A DNA stretch of 64,000 nt, from assembly GCF_001649575.2 (NCBI RefSeq), contig NC_051441.1, positions 13,523,039-13,587,038 of the forward strand. The letters run 5' to 3'. Positions within the stretch are counted from its first letter, which is position 1, and each line of letters begins with the position of its first letter. Below, piece by piece: positions 34,682-47,500 of the stretch. The notes below the pieces were generated by a model. That model saw only the letters and a program-made list of their open reading frames with translations. It was not told the DNA's origin and made no database searches. A program made the position numbers and the translations under genes. This stretch comes from Kryptolebias marmoratus. Taxonomy: Eukaryota; Chordata; Actinopteri; Cyprinodontiformes; Rivulidae.

Positions 34682-37346
34682 ATGGAGCGTGTTGTGGGAG
34701 GAGGGGCGCTCCCATTTATTTTAACAGGTGTGGGAGTCCTGCTGCTGTACAGGATCTTTGTCCGCCTCAGACAGGGAGCTTCTGTCCAAGGTGCAGTTGT
34801 GGTCATCACAGGAGCCAGCTCTGGTCTTGGGAAAGGTCAGCCTACTTTCTGGATTTCCTATCAGATGAGTAGCTGGTACTTAGACAATGCACAGGCTTGT
34901 ATAATAAAAGTAGTCTTTTTTGTTGTTGTTTTGGGTTGTAGAGTGTGCACGAGTCTTCCACGCTGCAGGTGCTCGGCTTGTCCTGTGTGGAAGAGATGCA
35001 GCCCGCCTGCAACAGGTGGTCCAGGAACTTGCAGCGCGTCCAACAGGCTCCCAGCAGCAGGCATGTAAACGTGTAAACATGCACACACGGTCAAGATGCA
35101 CTCAGAAGCTGTGGTCTTTGTGATTTAATAAAATCAGAAAATAACTACCCTTTTTTTATTTCCAGCAGATGTTCACTCCCAGCACTGTTGTCTTCGACCT
35201 GGCTAAAGCAGACATGGTGGACAGAGCTGCAGAGGAGATCCTGAAGTGTTACGGACAAGTAGACGTCCTCATTAATAATGCTGGAATCAGTTACCGTGGC
35301 AACATACTGGACACCCACATTTCAGTGCAGAGAGACGTAATGGAAACAAATTACTTTGGGCCCATTGCTCTTACTCAAGGTTAGACCATGTGGATTGTCT
35401 TAATTAGGGGTGTCAAATTTAGTTTTATAAACGTCCAAAAATAAAAAGTTGAGGGTCAAACTCAAAGACATAAATATGACATATTTTTCAGATGTCTTCT
35501 TTTGGGGTATTCATGCTAAAATATGAGCTTAATGTTTGTCAAAGCATCTTATTTAGAAGCCAAAACTAATATCATTTACTAGTTTAAAATAAAAGATGGC
35601 AAAAATATTAATTTCTTCTGCTTTTCTGATCAGCAGTTCTTGATTTTTATTTCTAGTCAAAATATAGGGTGTCTAAAAAAGGTTTACATCATTTTGTAGT
35701 CTAATAACATAACCAATTCTTGCTCGAATTATCTCAAGTATTAACAAAATGTGTAAAAAGTAACAAAGTTTAATCTTCAGTTTTGTTTTCAGGGTAAAGA
35801 ATGACTTTCAGTAAAAATAAAAAGGGCATTTTATGTGTTAGAATATGCCTGAACACAGTTAAACAAGAGCGTGTAGTTTTGAGAAAATTCAAGAAAAAAG
35901 CACCAAGTGGAGAGCAGATTTTTACATGATGCAGAGAAACGTCCCAACATGCTGCAGCGAGTTATCAGGAGCTGGACTGCAGAAGTTGTGAAATCGGTTA
36001 TAAAATCTACATCTCTCTGAACCTCTTGTTCGAATTTGGATAAATAAATTTTTGCTCAGATATTCACATTTCAAACGATGTCAATTCTTCTGGGACACTG
36101 TATTTTACAACAAGCCATCAGAATAACTAAAAATAAATCCTTTAATGAAAATCCAGTGTGCAGAACCAAGTGTTTAAATCAAAATTTCATTACTTGTCAT
36201 TTGTTTCTCTTTCTTTTCCGCCTCTCAGCCCTCCTGCCTTCGATGGTTCAGCGGCGCAGCGGCCACATCGTTGTCATTAGCAGCATCCAGGGAAAGATCG
36301 CCATTCCCTACAGATCTGCTTGTAAGTTGTCTTTGCTCGACTCGACACGCGTGCGAGTCGTTCTTTTCCCTTTGCCGGGTAAAATGTAAGTAAAGCTTGA
36401 CGAGTGCTCGTCTTCCACGTAATCAGACGCAGCATCTAAGCACGCCATTCAGGCCTACTTTGACTGCCTGCGAGCGGAGGTGGAGTGCTTCAGGATCCCG
36501 GTGACCGTCGTCAGCCCGGGGTACATCCAGACCAACCTGTCGCTGAATGCCGTCACTGCAGACGGCTCCACGTATGGAGGTGAGACCGATATAGGAAGCA
36601 CACCAAGAAGGAAAAATCGCTGTGAAGATTAAATTGTCCAATTTTGGGAAAAGTTGCCAAATTAATGACTCAGTTCAACTCTTCCACACTGAAGCCTTTC
36701 ATCAGTCTGGGTAATTCTGCTTTTATTAAATGAAGTGCATCCTGGGCGCAATGAAAGTTACCCTGGGCCAAATAAATGTATTGGATATAATTGAGCAGGG
36801 GCGAACTTGATTGTGTCCAAAAAGCCGTAGATCTGCAACATTTGTTTTTTGGAGATTGTGCTGCTGAAGCTGTGGTCATACTTCTTTTTGTTATTTTCTT
36901 AAGTTTTCTTCTTAAATGAGAATATTGCTTTTTAAAGCCTTTTCTGGTTTGGATGCTGAGCTGTTATGTTTTCTGCTGATTCCTCAGATAATTATCAGCT
37001 GCAATTACGCTTAACTGTGACAGCAGCAAGGTTGCTTACATGGGAAAGCAGCTGAATGAGCAAAGTTAAAATAATTTATACCAATTATAACTTCCTTGTA
37101 TTTGTAATGACAGGGCGTGTCTGTTTCTTATTGCCTTCAGTTATGGATAAATCCACAGCGACGGGTTGGGACCCCAGAGATGTGGCTCACGCGGTCTTAA
37201 AGGCGGTCCGTCGGAGAAGTAAAGACGTGGTTTTGGCTGGACCTCTGCCCTCTGTGGCCATCTACCTCCGCACACTGTGGCCGGCGCTCTTCTTCAAAAT
37301 CATGGCGTCTCGCGCTCGCAAAGAGCGAAAACCGAAAACCGAGTGA
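34682..37346 (+). CDS. dhrs7b: DHRS7B, acyl/alkyl-DHAP reductase-type short-chain dehydrogenase, 6 coding exons
   Basis: CDS: join 34682-34835, 34942-35060 (or 35072), 35166-35379, 36229-36321, 36427-36579, 37141-37346, giving 312 or 316 residues (human 325). Classical SDR features: [12 protein letters not shown](H) loop (43-50), NNAG, the SSIQGK serine and the catalytic YAASK split across the 36321/36427 junction, then [10 protein letters not shown]. An N-terminal hydrophobic anchor (about 9-25) and the basic C-terminus ASRARKERK match DHRS7B/PexRAP, which reduces acyl/alkyl-dihydroxyacetone phosphate in ether-lipid synthesis at ER/peroxisome membranes. The leader probably starts near 34.3-34.4 kb. 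The second donor is ambiguous: GC-type after SQQQ, or GT 12 bases later. Synteny with tmem11 matches human 17p11.2. Confidence 0.95.
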
Positions 37347-40300
37347 CTCGGCGGCAGGTGAGGATTGAGTCCAGACCGACTCGGACCAAATCAGGGACGG
37401 TGAGGCCAAAACAGATTTAAAAGGTGGAGAGACTGAGCTCTTTGCTGCAGCATGAAACAATAACAGAACAGGATTTATTCTTAGTGACGATTATTTTAAG
37501 ACCTGATCAGGTGAACCAGACTGTTGTTCGGCTGTTACTGGAAGAAATTTGACCCAAATGTGAACAAGGAATGTTGATTTATATTTAATTTATAAACACC
37601 ACAGTATACTGTGGTCCATCTGGGAAATAAGAGAACGCACTGAACTGTAATGCAGGTTTCTTTTTTTGTAGTTTTGGCAGAAGATTTAGCCAAAGTTGCT
37701 AAAGTTAGGCTCTGTGTTTACATTGTTTCTTTTTTTCAGCACTGTGGCACCAGCTGACATAATGTTTCTGGGACAAGTTGTTTTTTTTTTGTCATTCAAT
37801 GAAAAGGAAACACTGCTTATCTCTGTGCAGAAACTGCAGCTGTTTTTTCTTTTTTTTTTTTGGTTTTAGTTTCCTGTCTTGACTCAACATTAAATTTTTC
37901 AGCCTGGATGAGCAATATCACAACTCCCCTATATCCTGTACAGTTCTGTCGACTTTGTGTAATAAGTCACTGAGATGCTTTGAAAAACAGATTTACTACA
38001 GAAATATTACAGTACCTCCAAAGGGAAAACACATCCAGCTGCTTCTTCCACTAAATAAAATTCATCCAAAGCCATAAAAATCGCTTAAAGCATAATAAAG
38101 ACAACACGACTCATTAGGTGTGATATAAATTCTGCATATAAAAACTATAATTTAATATGTTATGAGATTAAAGTTTTACAATTAATTGACATCTGTTGGT
38201 GTTTTTTACATGTTAGGGCTACAGAAAAGGGCCAAACATTTTACAGAACATAACATAGTTAGACCCTCTTTAATAAAATGTCATATCTCATCATATCTGT
38301 CAGAATAATAATAGAAGTAGCGAACGTAAAACATTTGACCAGATTGTTGGAGATTTATTTGTGACTTATTTCCTCTAATAAAGGCAGAGATCTTTATTTA
38401 CTTTAGTCTTTGTACTCTGATGACTTATAACAGGACTACGTGCCGTACCGCTCCGGTTTCCCTCTCAGCTGTGTTTAAAATGTTTCATTTCCTGGTGGAT
38501 TTTAGAGGAAGGTCGCTCCGAGTGGCTGGAAGTTCAAACTCATCAGTTTGTTTTGTTAGTATACTTCTGTCATTTCATTCAAGTATTTACATAAAACCTG
38601 AAACCAGCCTCTCTTTTCTGGTTATGAGTATAAATATTAATTTCTGTGTCATCTATGGTCAAAGCCACAAAGAGCCTCCAGGCTGCTGACCTCTGATTTA
38701 GTTAATTTCAAAAGGTGTTTTATTTCACTTTCACTAAAGCATTGTCAGGGACAAACATAAAATCAAAATATCTCAAAAGTTGTCATCTTTTTTTTCTTTT
38801 AACCAAATTTCTCTTTGACAGTCATCTCTCGTAGCTCAACCACACCGACAGATCTACGATATGATCGTTTAAACAATTCAAAATGTGCCACAAATATCTG
38901 CGTTTTAATTATTTGTGTCATTTTGTTGAGACACACTGACCTGCTCTGAACCGGACAGACATTACCTTCTAACAGAGGATGTTTTAAATCACAGCAGCTT
39001 TAAATTAAAATGCTCTGGCAAAGTTTTTAATGTCTTTAACAAAATTAAACTTAAACGATTAAACCTGAAGCTGCCATGAGTGTCCTTAAGAGCACAACTC
39101 TGGGAAATTTGAACATTTTTTACCACAAAAATACACAACAAGCAGTGGTTTGTTTTTTAAACTATCTTTATACACTGAATTAAAAACACTTTTTACAAAA
39201 CTGAAACCTTAAAATTGTCGTTTTCTTTTTAGCCGTCACCTCAATATTAAGTTAAACAGAAAACACTTTGAGAAATGCTTACAATAAATAGTCCAAATAT
39301 CCATTTACATTATGTTACAAAAAGCGCACGGAATATTGGAATTGGCATTTGTACAAATAAATCCTTCTACAGGAAAAAAAAAACAAAAGATAAATCCTGC
39401 AAGTCTCATCCTCACAAACACTCTAGTGTCAAAGCTTTGTTGATGCTTTTCACAAATCAATAAACATCCCAGCAGCTCTGAGGAGCCAAAGCTCCAAAAG
39501 TGTTTGGGCGGAAAACAGAAAAAAACTTTTTAAAATCCTATTTATGGAGCGATGACTTGAGCTGTACTGCAGTTTACACTCAGATGTTCACAGTAATACA
39601 GACTGATGATAATCCAGCTGCATGTTTGTATTTATAAGACATTACTGGTGCAAAACTGCATGAAACAAAGAAAATAAAACCCTCAGTGGGCCAGTTTACC
39701 ACTAATCTTATGTCAAAGAGTGACGAGTTGTTTTAAGGCCAATTATGCTGATGTTCATAGTGTCGTTTTCTTACAATTTAGTATTAGTCAAAAGGAAATG
39801 ACTGGCATAGAATTTGTTTAAAATCAAGATTTACAAAAAAAAAAAAGGAGAAATTAAATTAAGCAGAGTCAACTATGGCTTTAGTGTTTGATTCTTTTAC
39901 ATTCTGACGGCTCATTTAGAGCATAAACTACTGCTTTTACCACCCAGTACAAATTCAGTTTCTGTCTGTCGATGAGAAACAAATACATGGCTGACAGCAC
40001 ATGAAATCCATGAAATCAGGACTGCAAGACGGACGCGAGAGTCGAGGCAAATCAGCTCGACTGTCAGAGCCGTAACAGCGCGGCGCACGATTTTTCAGTG
40101 TTTTTGATTTGAAGTTCTTGTGTCTGTGTATCATCTATGATGAAAAAAAACACTAAATCTGTAGCATTCCCCACCAAAGGTCTGCCGCATTAATTTGTAA
40201 TAAACGAGTAAGATCAGCAGTCATGTTTTTGTTGCCAACAATTACGAGCCGTTTGTTTACATTCGAACACCGAGGCAGTCACTTTGGATGGTCTTGGCGG

Positions 40301-41587
40301 ATATTGAGTCGGTTAAATGATCCCCGGATCTGAACGGAGTCGGAGACGTCAGGCGGAACGAGAAAAGGTGAAGTTCTTCTTCTAAAGGCTGCGAGGACCA
40401 GAGTCGACAGAAACGGAGTCACTTAGGAGGAGGAAATCAAGCGGTGGAGAGTGTTAAATCACATGTATCGAGCCGAGGTGTTCTCAGCTCTAACAGGAGA
40501 ATTTCAGTAACTGATCGCTAACTTGAGCTTGGAAACAAAGGCGAGGAATAATTGTTGTTTCGAACGCAATTTAATGAGTTTGAGCCACACTAATGATGTA
40601 GAAATTATGTTAGAAGCATAAAAATTCAATTCAAAAACATTGAAAAACACGTTTTCTGACAGCTATAATGGCTTAAAGGTCAATCAGTTTCTGAGAAAGT
40701 ATCAAATCTCGAACCGAAACCGATGAGGTTCTTAAAAAAACAAAAAATGGGACCAAAGATAAACCCCTGGGGGGTGCCGTTTTGTGTGAGAACCAGCTGC
40801 AGAACTGTGAAAAAAATACTTTCTTTTAACACCTTTTATGCAAACAGAATCACCGTGGACATTTTAACAAATAATAATAAAAACGACTTGTGAGGTGAAA
40901 AATCTGCTCATTCTTCAAGAGTAAAATCTAAAAATAAAAAACACGTGAAGTGAATCAGCAAGATGGTTCCAATCAAGCACTGTTAAAAAAAACAGAAGAG
41001 ATGAGGAGCAAAAAGAGGTGAAGAGCGGATGAGTTAAAAAACACCAGGATAGATTTTATTTCTTCTTACCCAGCTGCTTTGTGCTCCACTTTTTGCAGCT
41101 CAACTGTAATAAGTACCTCAACACATTCCACCTCTTCTTTCTTCACTGCTAATGGTAAAAAAAATTACAAAAGAATAAATAAAATCACACTTCAGGTGAG
41201 GTGTGATTTGCACATTTTGCTGGATTCATACATTTCCTGGGTCCATTTAAAGGAGTGGGATTGAAACAAACGGAGCAGGACGAGACGCACGACAAAGAAA
41301 TGATGAAAATATGTTTGTTCAGATATGGCATAGTATTCTTCTAGTACAAGAGGCTGTGTTTAACAAACACGTTCATTTATCTAAAGTGTTTTTAAGGAGC
41401 ATTTTTACCTTGTAGGAAAGTTCGGTGAACGCAGCTTAAGGTTCACCGTCATTATTGCACTTATACAAACGAGGATGGCTTTCAGGAGGGCTGGACAGTC
41501 CGAGCCAACGTCCCCGGAGGAGAGGGATCTTCCTCTCCTCTCGCACCGCGACCCTCCCAGAGTCGTCCAGATGGCTGTGGCTCGTCC
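37347..41587. other. Convergent intergenic interval with the 3' UTRs of dhrs7b (+) and cramp1 (-)
   Basis: About 4.2 kb between two stop codons facing each other. I see no exons. It is AT-rich with poly-A/T runs, and TTTATT strings (for example 41.05-41.06 kb) could serve as cramp1 poly(A) signals. This is also where the two human-syntenic blocks meet. Confidence 0.55.
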
Positions 41588-44500
41588 TCAGGGAGGCGGG
41601 ATGGAGGGCTCAGTCACGGCCAGCTCCTGCGCCAGGTCGTTGAAGCGAGCGATGTAGTCCACGCTGCTCTCGCTCATCATGCAGGCAAGCTGAGAGTCCA
41701 TCTGCAACCGAGACGGGACAAAGAGTGTTTTATTTTTTAAAGTAAACAACACTTTCGGTGATAGAGCAAGATAAGATGTGTCGCTCATTCACTTATCTGT
41801 TTTAACTACAAGGCTGCAGTCTTTGAGACGAGCTTAAACTTTTAATTTCACACAATTCTGAATAAAATTAGTAAAAAAAAAAAAAAGCTTCATTACAAAC
41901 TTTTACGTGACACAGCACGAGAGCCTTTTCTCATTTCTTTAATCTTTATTCTGATCACTCTGCCCTGCTGCCTGCCACACAGAAATCCTCAAAACATTTC
42001 GAAGATGTTCTCAGTTCCTAAAATAAACCTCGAGGGAAGAAGAAGCCTTCTGGAAGAATAGATGGGCGTATCTTTTTGAGAAGTGCTTGTGACGTCAAAA
42101 GAGGAAGTGACATGCCAACCCCTGACTTTAAATTGAACCTAAAATCATTTGTATGTCTAAAAACTGCAACAAAAAAAGGTTATACCTTGAATTTTACTAA
42201 TATATATTGCGGCTGAGGTTGGTTTAAACATCACCCTGTTTGTTAGGAGAGACTGAGGCCAGAGGAGAAGAGTTACAGGAGCTCAAACTGTGAAGTGAGG
42301 GGAAAATAAAAAAACAAAAAAACTTACTTCTGCTACGTCAGGAAGGCCACGGGACTGAAAGGAGTCATGGGAGTTGCAGTCCAAGAGGCTCGGGCCGAGC
42401 AAAGCTGTGCCGCTGGAGGGGCCAGAGGGGGTTAGGGTGGTCCGCCTGCCCTTATCAGGAGAGACCATGCTGGCTGGAAAAGGTTAAAGAAATGACAAAA
42501 TAAATGAACAGGAAAACTGAGCAGCAGGGACAGAACAGAAGGAGAAAGGAAACACGGTCCTGTTTGTGCGTCGGCAGGTTAAAAGCAGAGTTTCTGTGAC
42601 GACATCGACAATAAAACAAACATCTGAAAGCACAGTTTTGTTTTAGATGAACTATGATAGAGTTCCACCCAAACTAAATACCATTGGGAAGGAAAAGCAG
42701 CCAAATATGAGACGTTAAGTACATATTTTTTTATACTTCTGGGTGGAAAAAAAATTTTTTTTGACCGCAACAACAAAACAACTTACAGAGGAGACATCCC
42801 AGGGTGGAGTCGGATGAGTCGCTGGGGTACCACTGGGGGTCGTGGCTGGGCGAGGGGATCCACCCTCTGGACGGGCTGACGGACGGAGACGAGGCCAACA
42901 GCTTGGACGGGTCGCCGGTTTGGACCGGTTGGTCACCTGCGGCAAAGCAGGCGAACGAGTCAGAGTCTGACGAGTTTTAACGTCCATTTTCATAAATACG
43001 TTTATTTCATTTAGATTTTTAGAAGCGGGAAATAATTTGTGACCTGGCAAAGACAGACGGCAGCTCAAAACAGCATTAGTTACAACACACACAAGATAAA
43101 TAAACACATTTAATTATTACAAAAGAAAACAAAAACACCTAAACTAAAAAGGCATCAAACTAGATAATTATTAAGTCATACAGCAGTCTTATAGAACAGT
43201 GGTAACCTTTTCTTTATGCAGATTGTCTAAAAATAGTTTAAAGACACCAGTTCCCAATTATTCAGGTGGTTTTGAGGTTAATCCAAATTTAAGAGGCAGC
43301 ACATTTCTCTGCCTTTCCTCCCTAACTCAGTACAGGCTCCTCACATAGTTAAAATGAACTAAAGCAGAAAAAAAAAATCACTTCTTATACAGTTTTTAGA
43401 GGATAAAGATCTGCAGATAGAAAGGGAGAAGACCAAGAGTAGTTTGATCAAACAGCTGTGTGTTTGAGTCTACATGAGGATAAATCGAACCATTTAATTT
43501 GGGATTACATCCAGGAAGAGCTGAAGTTTCTCAAGGCATCGTCTGAAAATACATTTTCACCTTTTCAGTTAGAAAGTGCTAAAGGACGCCTACCATAGTG
43601 CGTCGAGTTGATGGCAAGCTCAATTAGGGAGTCGCTGATGTGCGTTTGAGGTTCTCCGGGGGCGAGAGCCTCCTCGGGGGGGCCCGGCAGCGAGATGTCG
43701 AGCAGCGAGGCGACACTGGGAGGGGACAGGAGCGAGTCCCCGCCGCCACTCGCCTCGGGAGACGGTGGAGGTAGACCATTCTGTGGAAACCACAACGCTG
43801 TGATTCAGCAGGCTGAGTACACCGTGTTTCTGACGGGTTCAAAAGCTCATTAGGAGTAATTTCGCTGAAGCATAACAGTGTTTCATAAAAAAAAGGACAG
43901 ACATTTCTGCTGTGATAAATACTGCAGGAGGCATCAGGTCTCAAAATGTTCAGCTGATGAAGACGATGAGTGTGAAGCAAAGTTGAGTGAGAGTGTGTGT
44001 GTGTGTGTGCTCTCCTGACCTCTGGGACATTTTGCTGGAGCAGCTGGGTGTCTGGTGCAGCGTCGACAATGGGCGCCGCTGCGAGCAGAGCGCCGCCGTC
44101 GACACCAGGAGGCTCCAGCTCCCGACAGGGGCTGCCGGGGATGATGCCCGCAGACTTGGCTGCCAGGTCAATGGCACCTGAAAGAGTATGGACAAGTCAG
44201 AAAAACACAGGGGGAGGGGGGAGGTTGTCACATCTCCTCTTTCAGACGAGTAAAGTGTATCACTGGTAACTGAAATTAGTTTGTCTAGAGGGAAATCACT
44301 ACTTCTGACCCAGTTTAGCAATTAAACCCGGTAAGAATGATTCTGAAAATGAAAGCAGGCTCCACTGGGAAATGAAAGAAATCAATGTTGGGACAAATGT
44401 TCTTTTTTTTAATTAAATCATTAAATAGCAATATTGTGCACTGCAAATAATTAAGAGAAGAAATCAACAATTGTTCGTAGATTATTGTCTTATCAAAAAA

Positions 44501-47500
44501 TACTATTTCACTGCTGTCTGATGAGTTCATATGAGGAGAAAAGATTGAACAGGACAGTAAATTAGATAGTTATTTAAGAGAATTTAAGAGTTTTCTTTTT
44601 TTCTTGAGCGTGTTGTACATTTAGTGTGAAAGGAATAGTCTCAGAAGGCATACTACTGTTTGTGTGCTCTTGTTGGAAGAGCAAAATAAAAAGGTTATGC
44701 TAATATTTGATTTAAACGGTATGAGCTTCCAGCACAACTTTGCCGCGTTTTATTAAAATTATATTAAAGCGTAAAAGCAGCCGTACTGGAGAGCTGGCTG
44801 GGTACTGCAGAGCTGGACGCTGGAGGTGAAGTTTTGGCCGCGGGAGGGCGGGAGGAGGGAGCCAGGCGAGTCTGGATTGGCCGGAAAGATCCAGTTCCTG
44901 AGAGAGGAAACAGGAAGTGAGTGAGCAAGCAATTAAAGCCATGGTTGAGAAAGAGGAAATCACGTTTTAGATACATGGTTTTACCAGCAAAGCGCCTTAC
45001 CGACACGAGCACAAATATAAGTCGGTTCAGGCAACAACTTTAAAGAACTGAAACGCAGCATTTTGATGATAAGATGTTTTACTGCAGGGCTAAGTTTCAT
45101 CAGTACCTGTAGCAGAGGAGTTGGAGAGGATGGAGAAGGAGCAGACATGTTGAGGAGTGTCTCCTGTAGTCCTGGGAAGCAGTGTTCGCTGTGGACGAAC
45201 GCACGGCCAAAGCAGATAAATATTTTAGCACACCACTGCAGGCATCGTTTTACACATCTGTACAGATCAACAGAGACGGTGCCTCCAGGATTAACCTCCT
45301 TCAGTCCTACCTGAACTACAAGAGGTTTTCGAAGTTGTCTGTTCCGAGGCTTTCTCTGTCTGGAGAGGAAAAGATCTGACTGCGTTGCAGAAAAAAGAAA
45401 AGATTTGAGCGCACAGCGTCTGTATTATTTTAGTCTTCAAACTCTCTTGTGTCAAGACTCTTTCTTACACTGATGGAGTCCAGCTGCTGCCTGAAGGCGA
45501 GCTGGGCTTCCTTGTTCGGGGAGAACATGCGGTTGTGCCGCGAGCTGTTGGGGGGTAGTGTGGTGGGCACTGCGAACAGGCTGCCTTCCGAGTCGCCGCT
45601 CGCAGTCGACCCCAGCAGAGAACGAGGGAGGTTGCGCCCGCCTGAGGAGAGGAGGAGCGGGTATCGCGTTGGTGACGCCACATCTGCAGCAGCTTGGAAA
45701 TATGCACAGGAATGCACGAGACCTACCTGAGGCTGCAGAGTTCAGCGTGTGGATCCTGGTCACCCGGACCGGAGCTTGTTGCCGACCACAGCTCGGGCTG
45801 CGGACACCTGCGATCGGACCCTTTCCTGGAGGAGTGAGGGCCTGGCTCTGCTCCTCCTGATGGCTCTTCAGTGGCGATGTGGCTGTGGAGCAGACCTCAG
45901 CAGCCTGTGGGCAAAAGAACACACACACCATCCACTTTTTACTGTTGATTGTCAACTCATTTTTGCTTACTTTTATGTCTAAGGAAGAAAATATATATTG
46001 CATTTCTGTATTTTATGAAGTCTTTAGAGTTTACTATTAAATATGTCAATATGACAATTTGAAAAAGACATCAACTATATGAAAAAAAGGAAATTAATGT
46101 TGACATTCAAATCTATTATACATGTACTATTTCCTTAAAACATGCTCACAAGAAGCAACTTCTAAAGGACCACAGAGCAAAACAATCATCCATTTTCTAC
46201 TGTTAATCTAATCTGTTTAAAAGTCCTGACATATTTCTACATCTGCCTCATGTTGGTACTTTGCACGGATAAACAAATGCACGTCTTCCTGTTGCACCGT
46301 GTTGCAATCAGCTGTCCTTCTTAAATATTTATGGAAAAAGTCTGAGGCGGGGGCGACTCTCGTGTCGGCGCAGTTACGGATCTTTATGCTTTGTTTGGAA
46401 AAGAATAAATTCATGGTGGACAGAAAAAAACATATGTAGTGGAGTGAAACTAAGAGTTGAAAATAGTGCAGCTTCATTTTGTTTGTTGCTACTTTAGTCT
46501 GAGTTTTCAAGCTTGACCATCTTTGTAGTGAAGGATTAGGATGAAGGAGTCTGACCTGAAACAACCGTACTCAAAATGTCTTTACAGGAATTTTAAAAAC
46601 TAAAATGTCTGGAAACTTACAACAGATATAACAGACATAAAAGTGATTGCTTACCAGAGGTTTAGGGTTGACCTCAGTGGAAATCAGCTTCAGCAGGCAG
46701 CGCAACACTCGGTTGGTCCTGTCAGGCTTGGGCTGTACGACCACAGCTTGTCCGTTTTCTTGGTTGCTGACAGGAACTGCAGCTGGCTGCCACTCATACT
46801 CCAGCTGCAGCTTGCCTGGCTTCCCAAACATCAGGTAGAGCTCAGCCAGGGTCACGTTCTCCCCATCACGGGCGCTCCACCCCTCCTCTCTGATATGCTC
46901 CACAGTCCGTTCTTTCGCCGGCGGCGCAGAGCCTTGCGACGAGCTCTCTTCGGAGCTCGTAACCGAAGGCTTTGCTGGAGGGGTCTGGGCAGATTCCGGG
47001 GACGAGGTCCCGTTGTTCTGCTCCTCCTTGCACTGCTCCAAGGAGCTCTCCGCACCACTACACAACTTCTCAGCGCTCCTGTTCACCGCCGACACGCTGC
47101 CGGGCTCCACATCGGCGCACGTCTTGCCAGTCTCTGATGCTCCCAACCCATTTCCCTCTTCGCAAGGGGCTGCGGTCTGCTGAGAGGCAACACAAAGAGA
47201 CAGCGGCCTCTTCTCGTCTACCTTTCCAGAACTGTCAGGCGATGGTTCAGAATTAGAGGGCTCGGTCCGATGAGCATCAGCTAATACAGCCGTGGAGGCA
47301 TTAGCTACAGCAGAGCTTCCCCGTCCAGATTTGCTGCCACCTCGGGGAGGTGGTGCTGTGTGGATGCCCAGGATCTGGGCTGCCGGTAGTTCCTTGGCAC
47401 TGGGTCGGTTCTTGCCACTCTCTAGCCAGTGTACAGTGCAGGAGGCCTTGGAGTGAACCACCCGTGCCACACCAGGCAGTGTCGTCAAGGTGCTGTTCTC

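Noticed and set aside
35640..36010. Intron 3 of dhrs7b, where the sequence briefly resembled a decayed transposon coding region
   Set aside because: No continuous frame and no conserved residues could be read; left as intron.
43950..44321. 123-codon minus-strand frame across a cramp1 exon
   Set aside because: It covers the exon at 44020-44177 but in the wrong frame; the phase-correct frame reads AIDLAAKSAGIIPG, matching CRAMP1.
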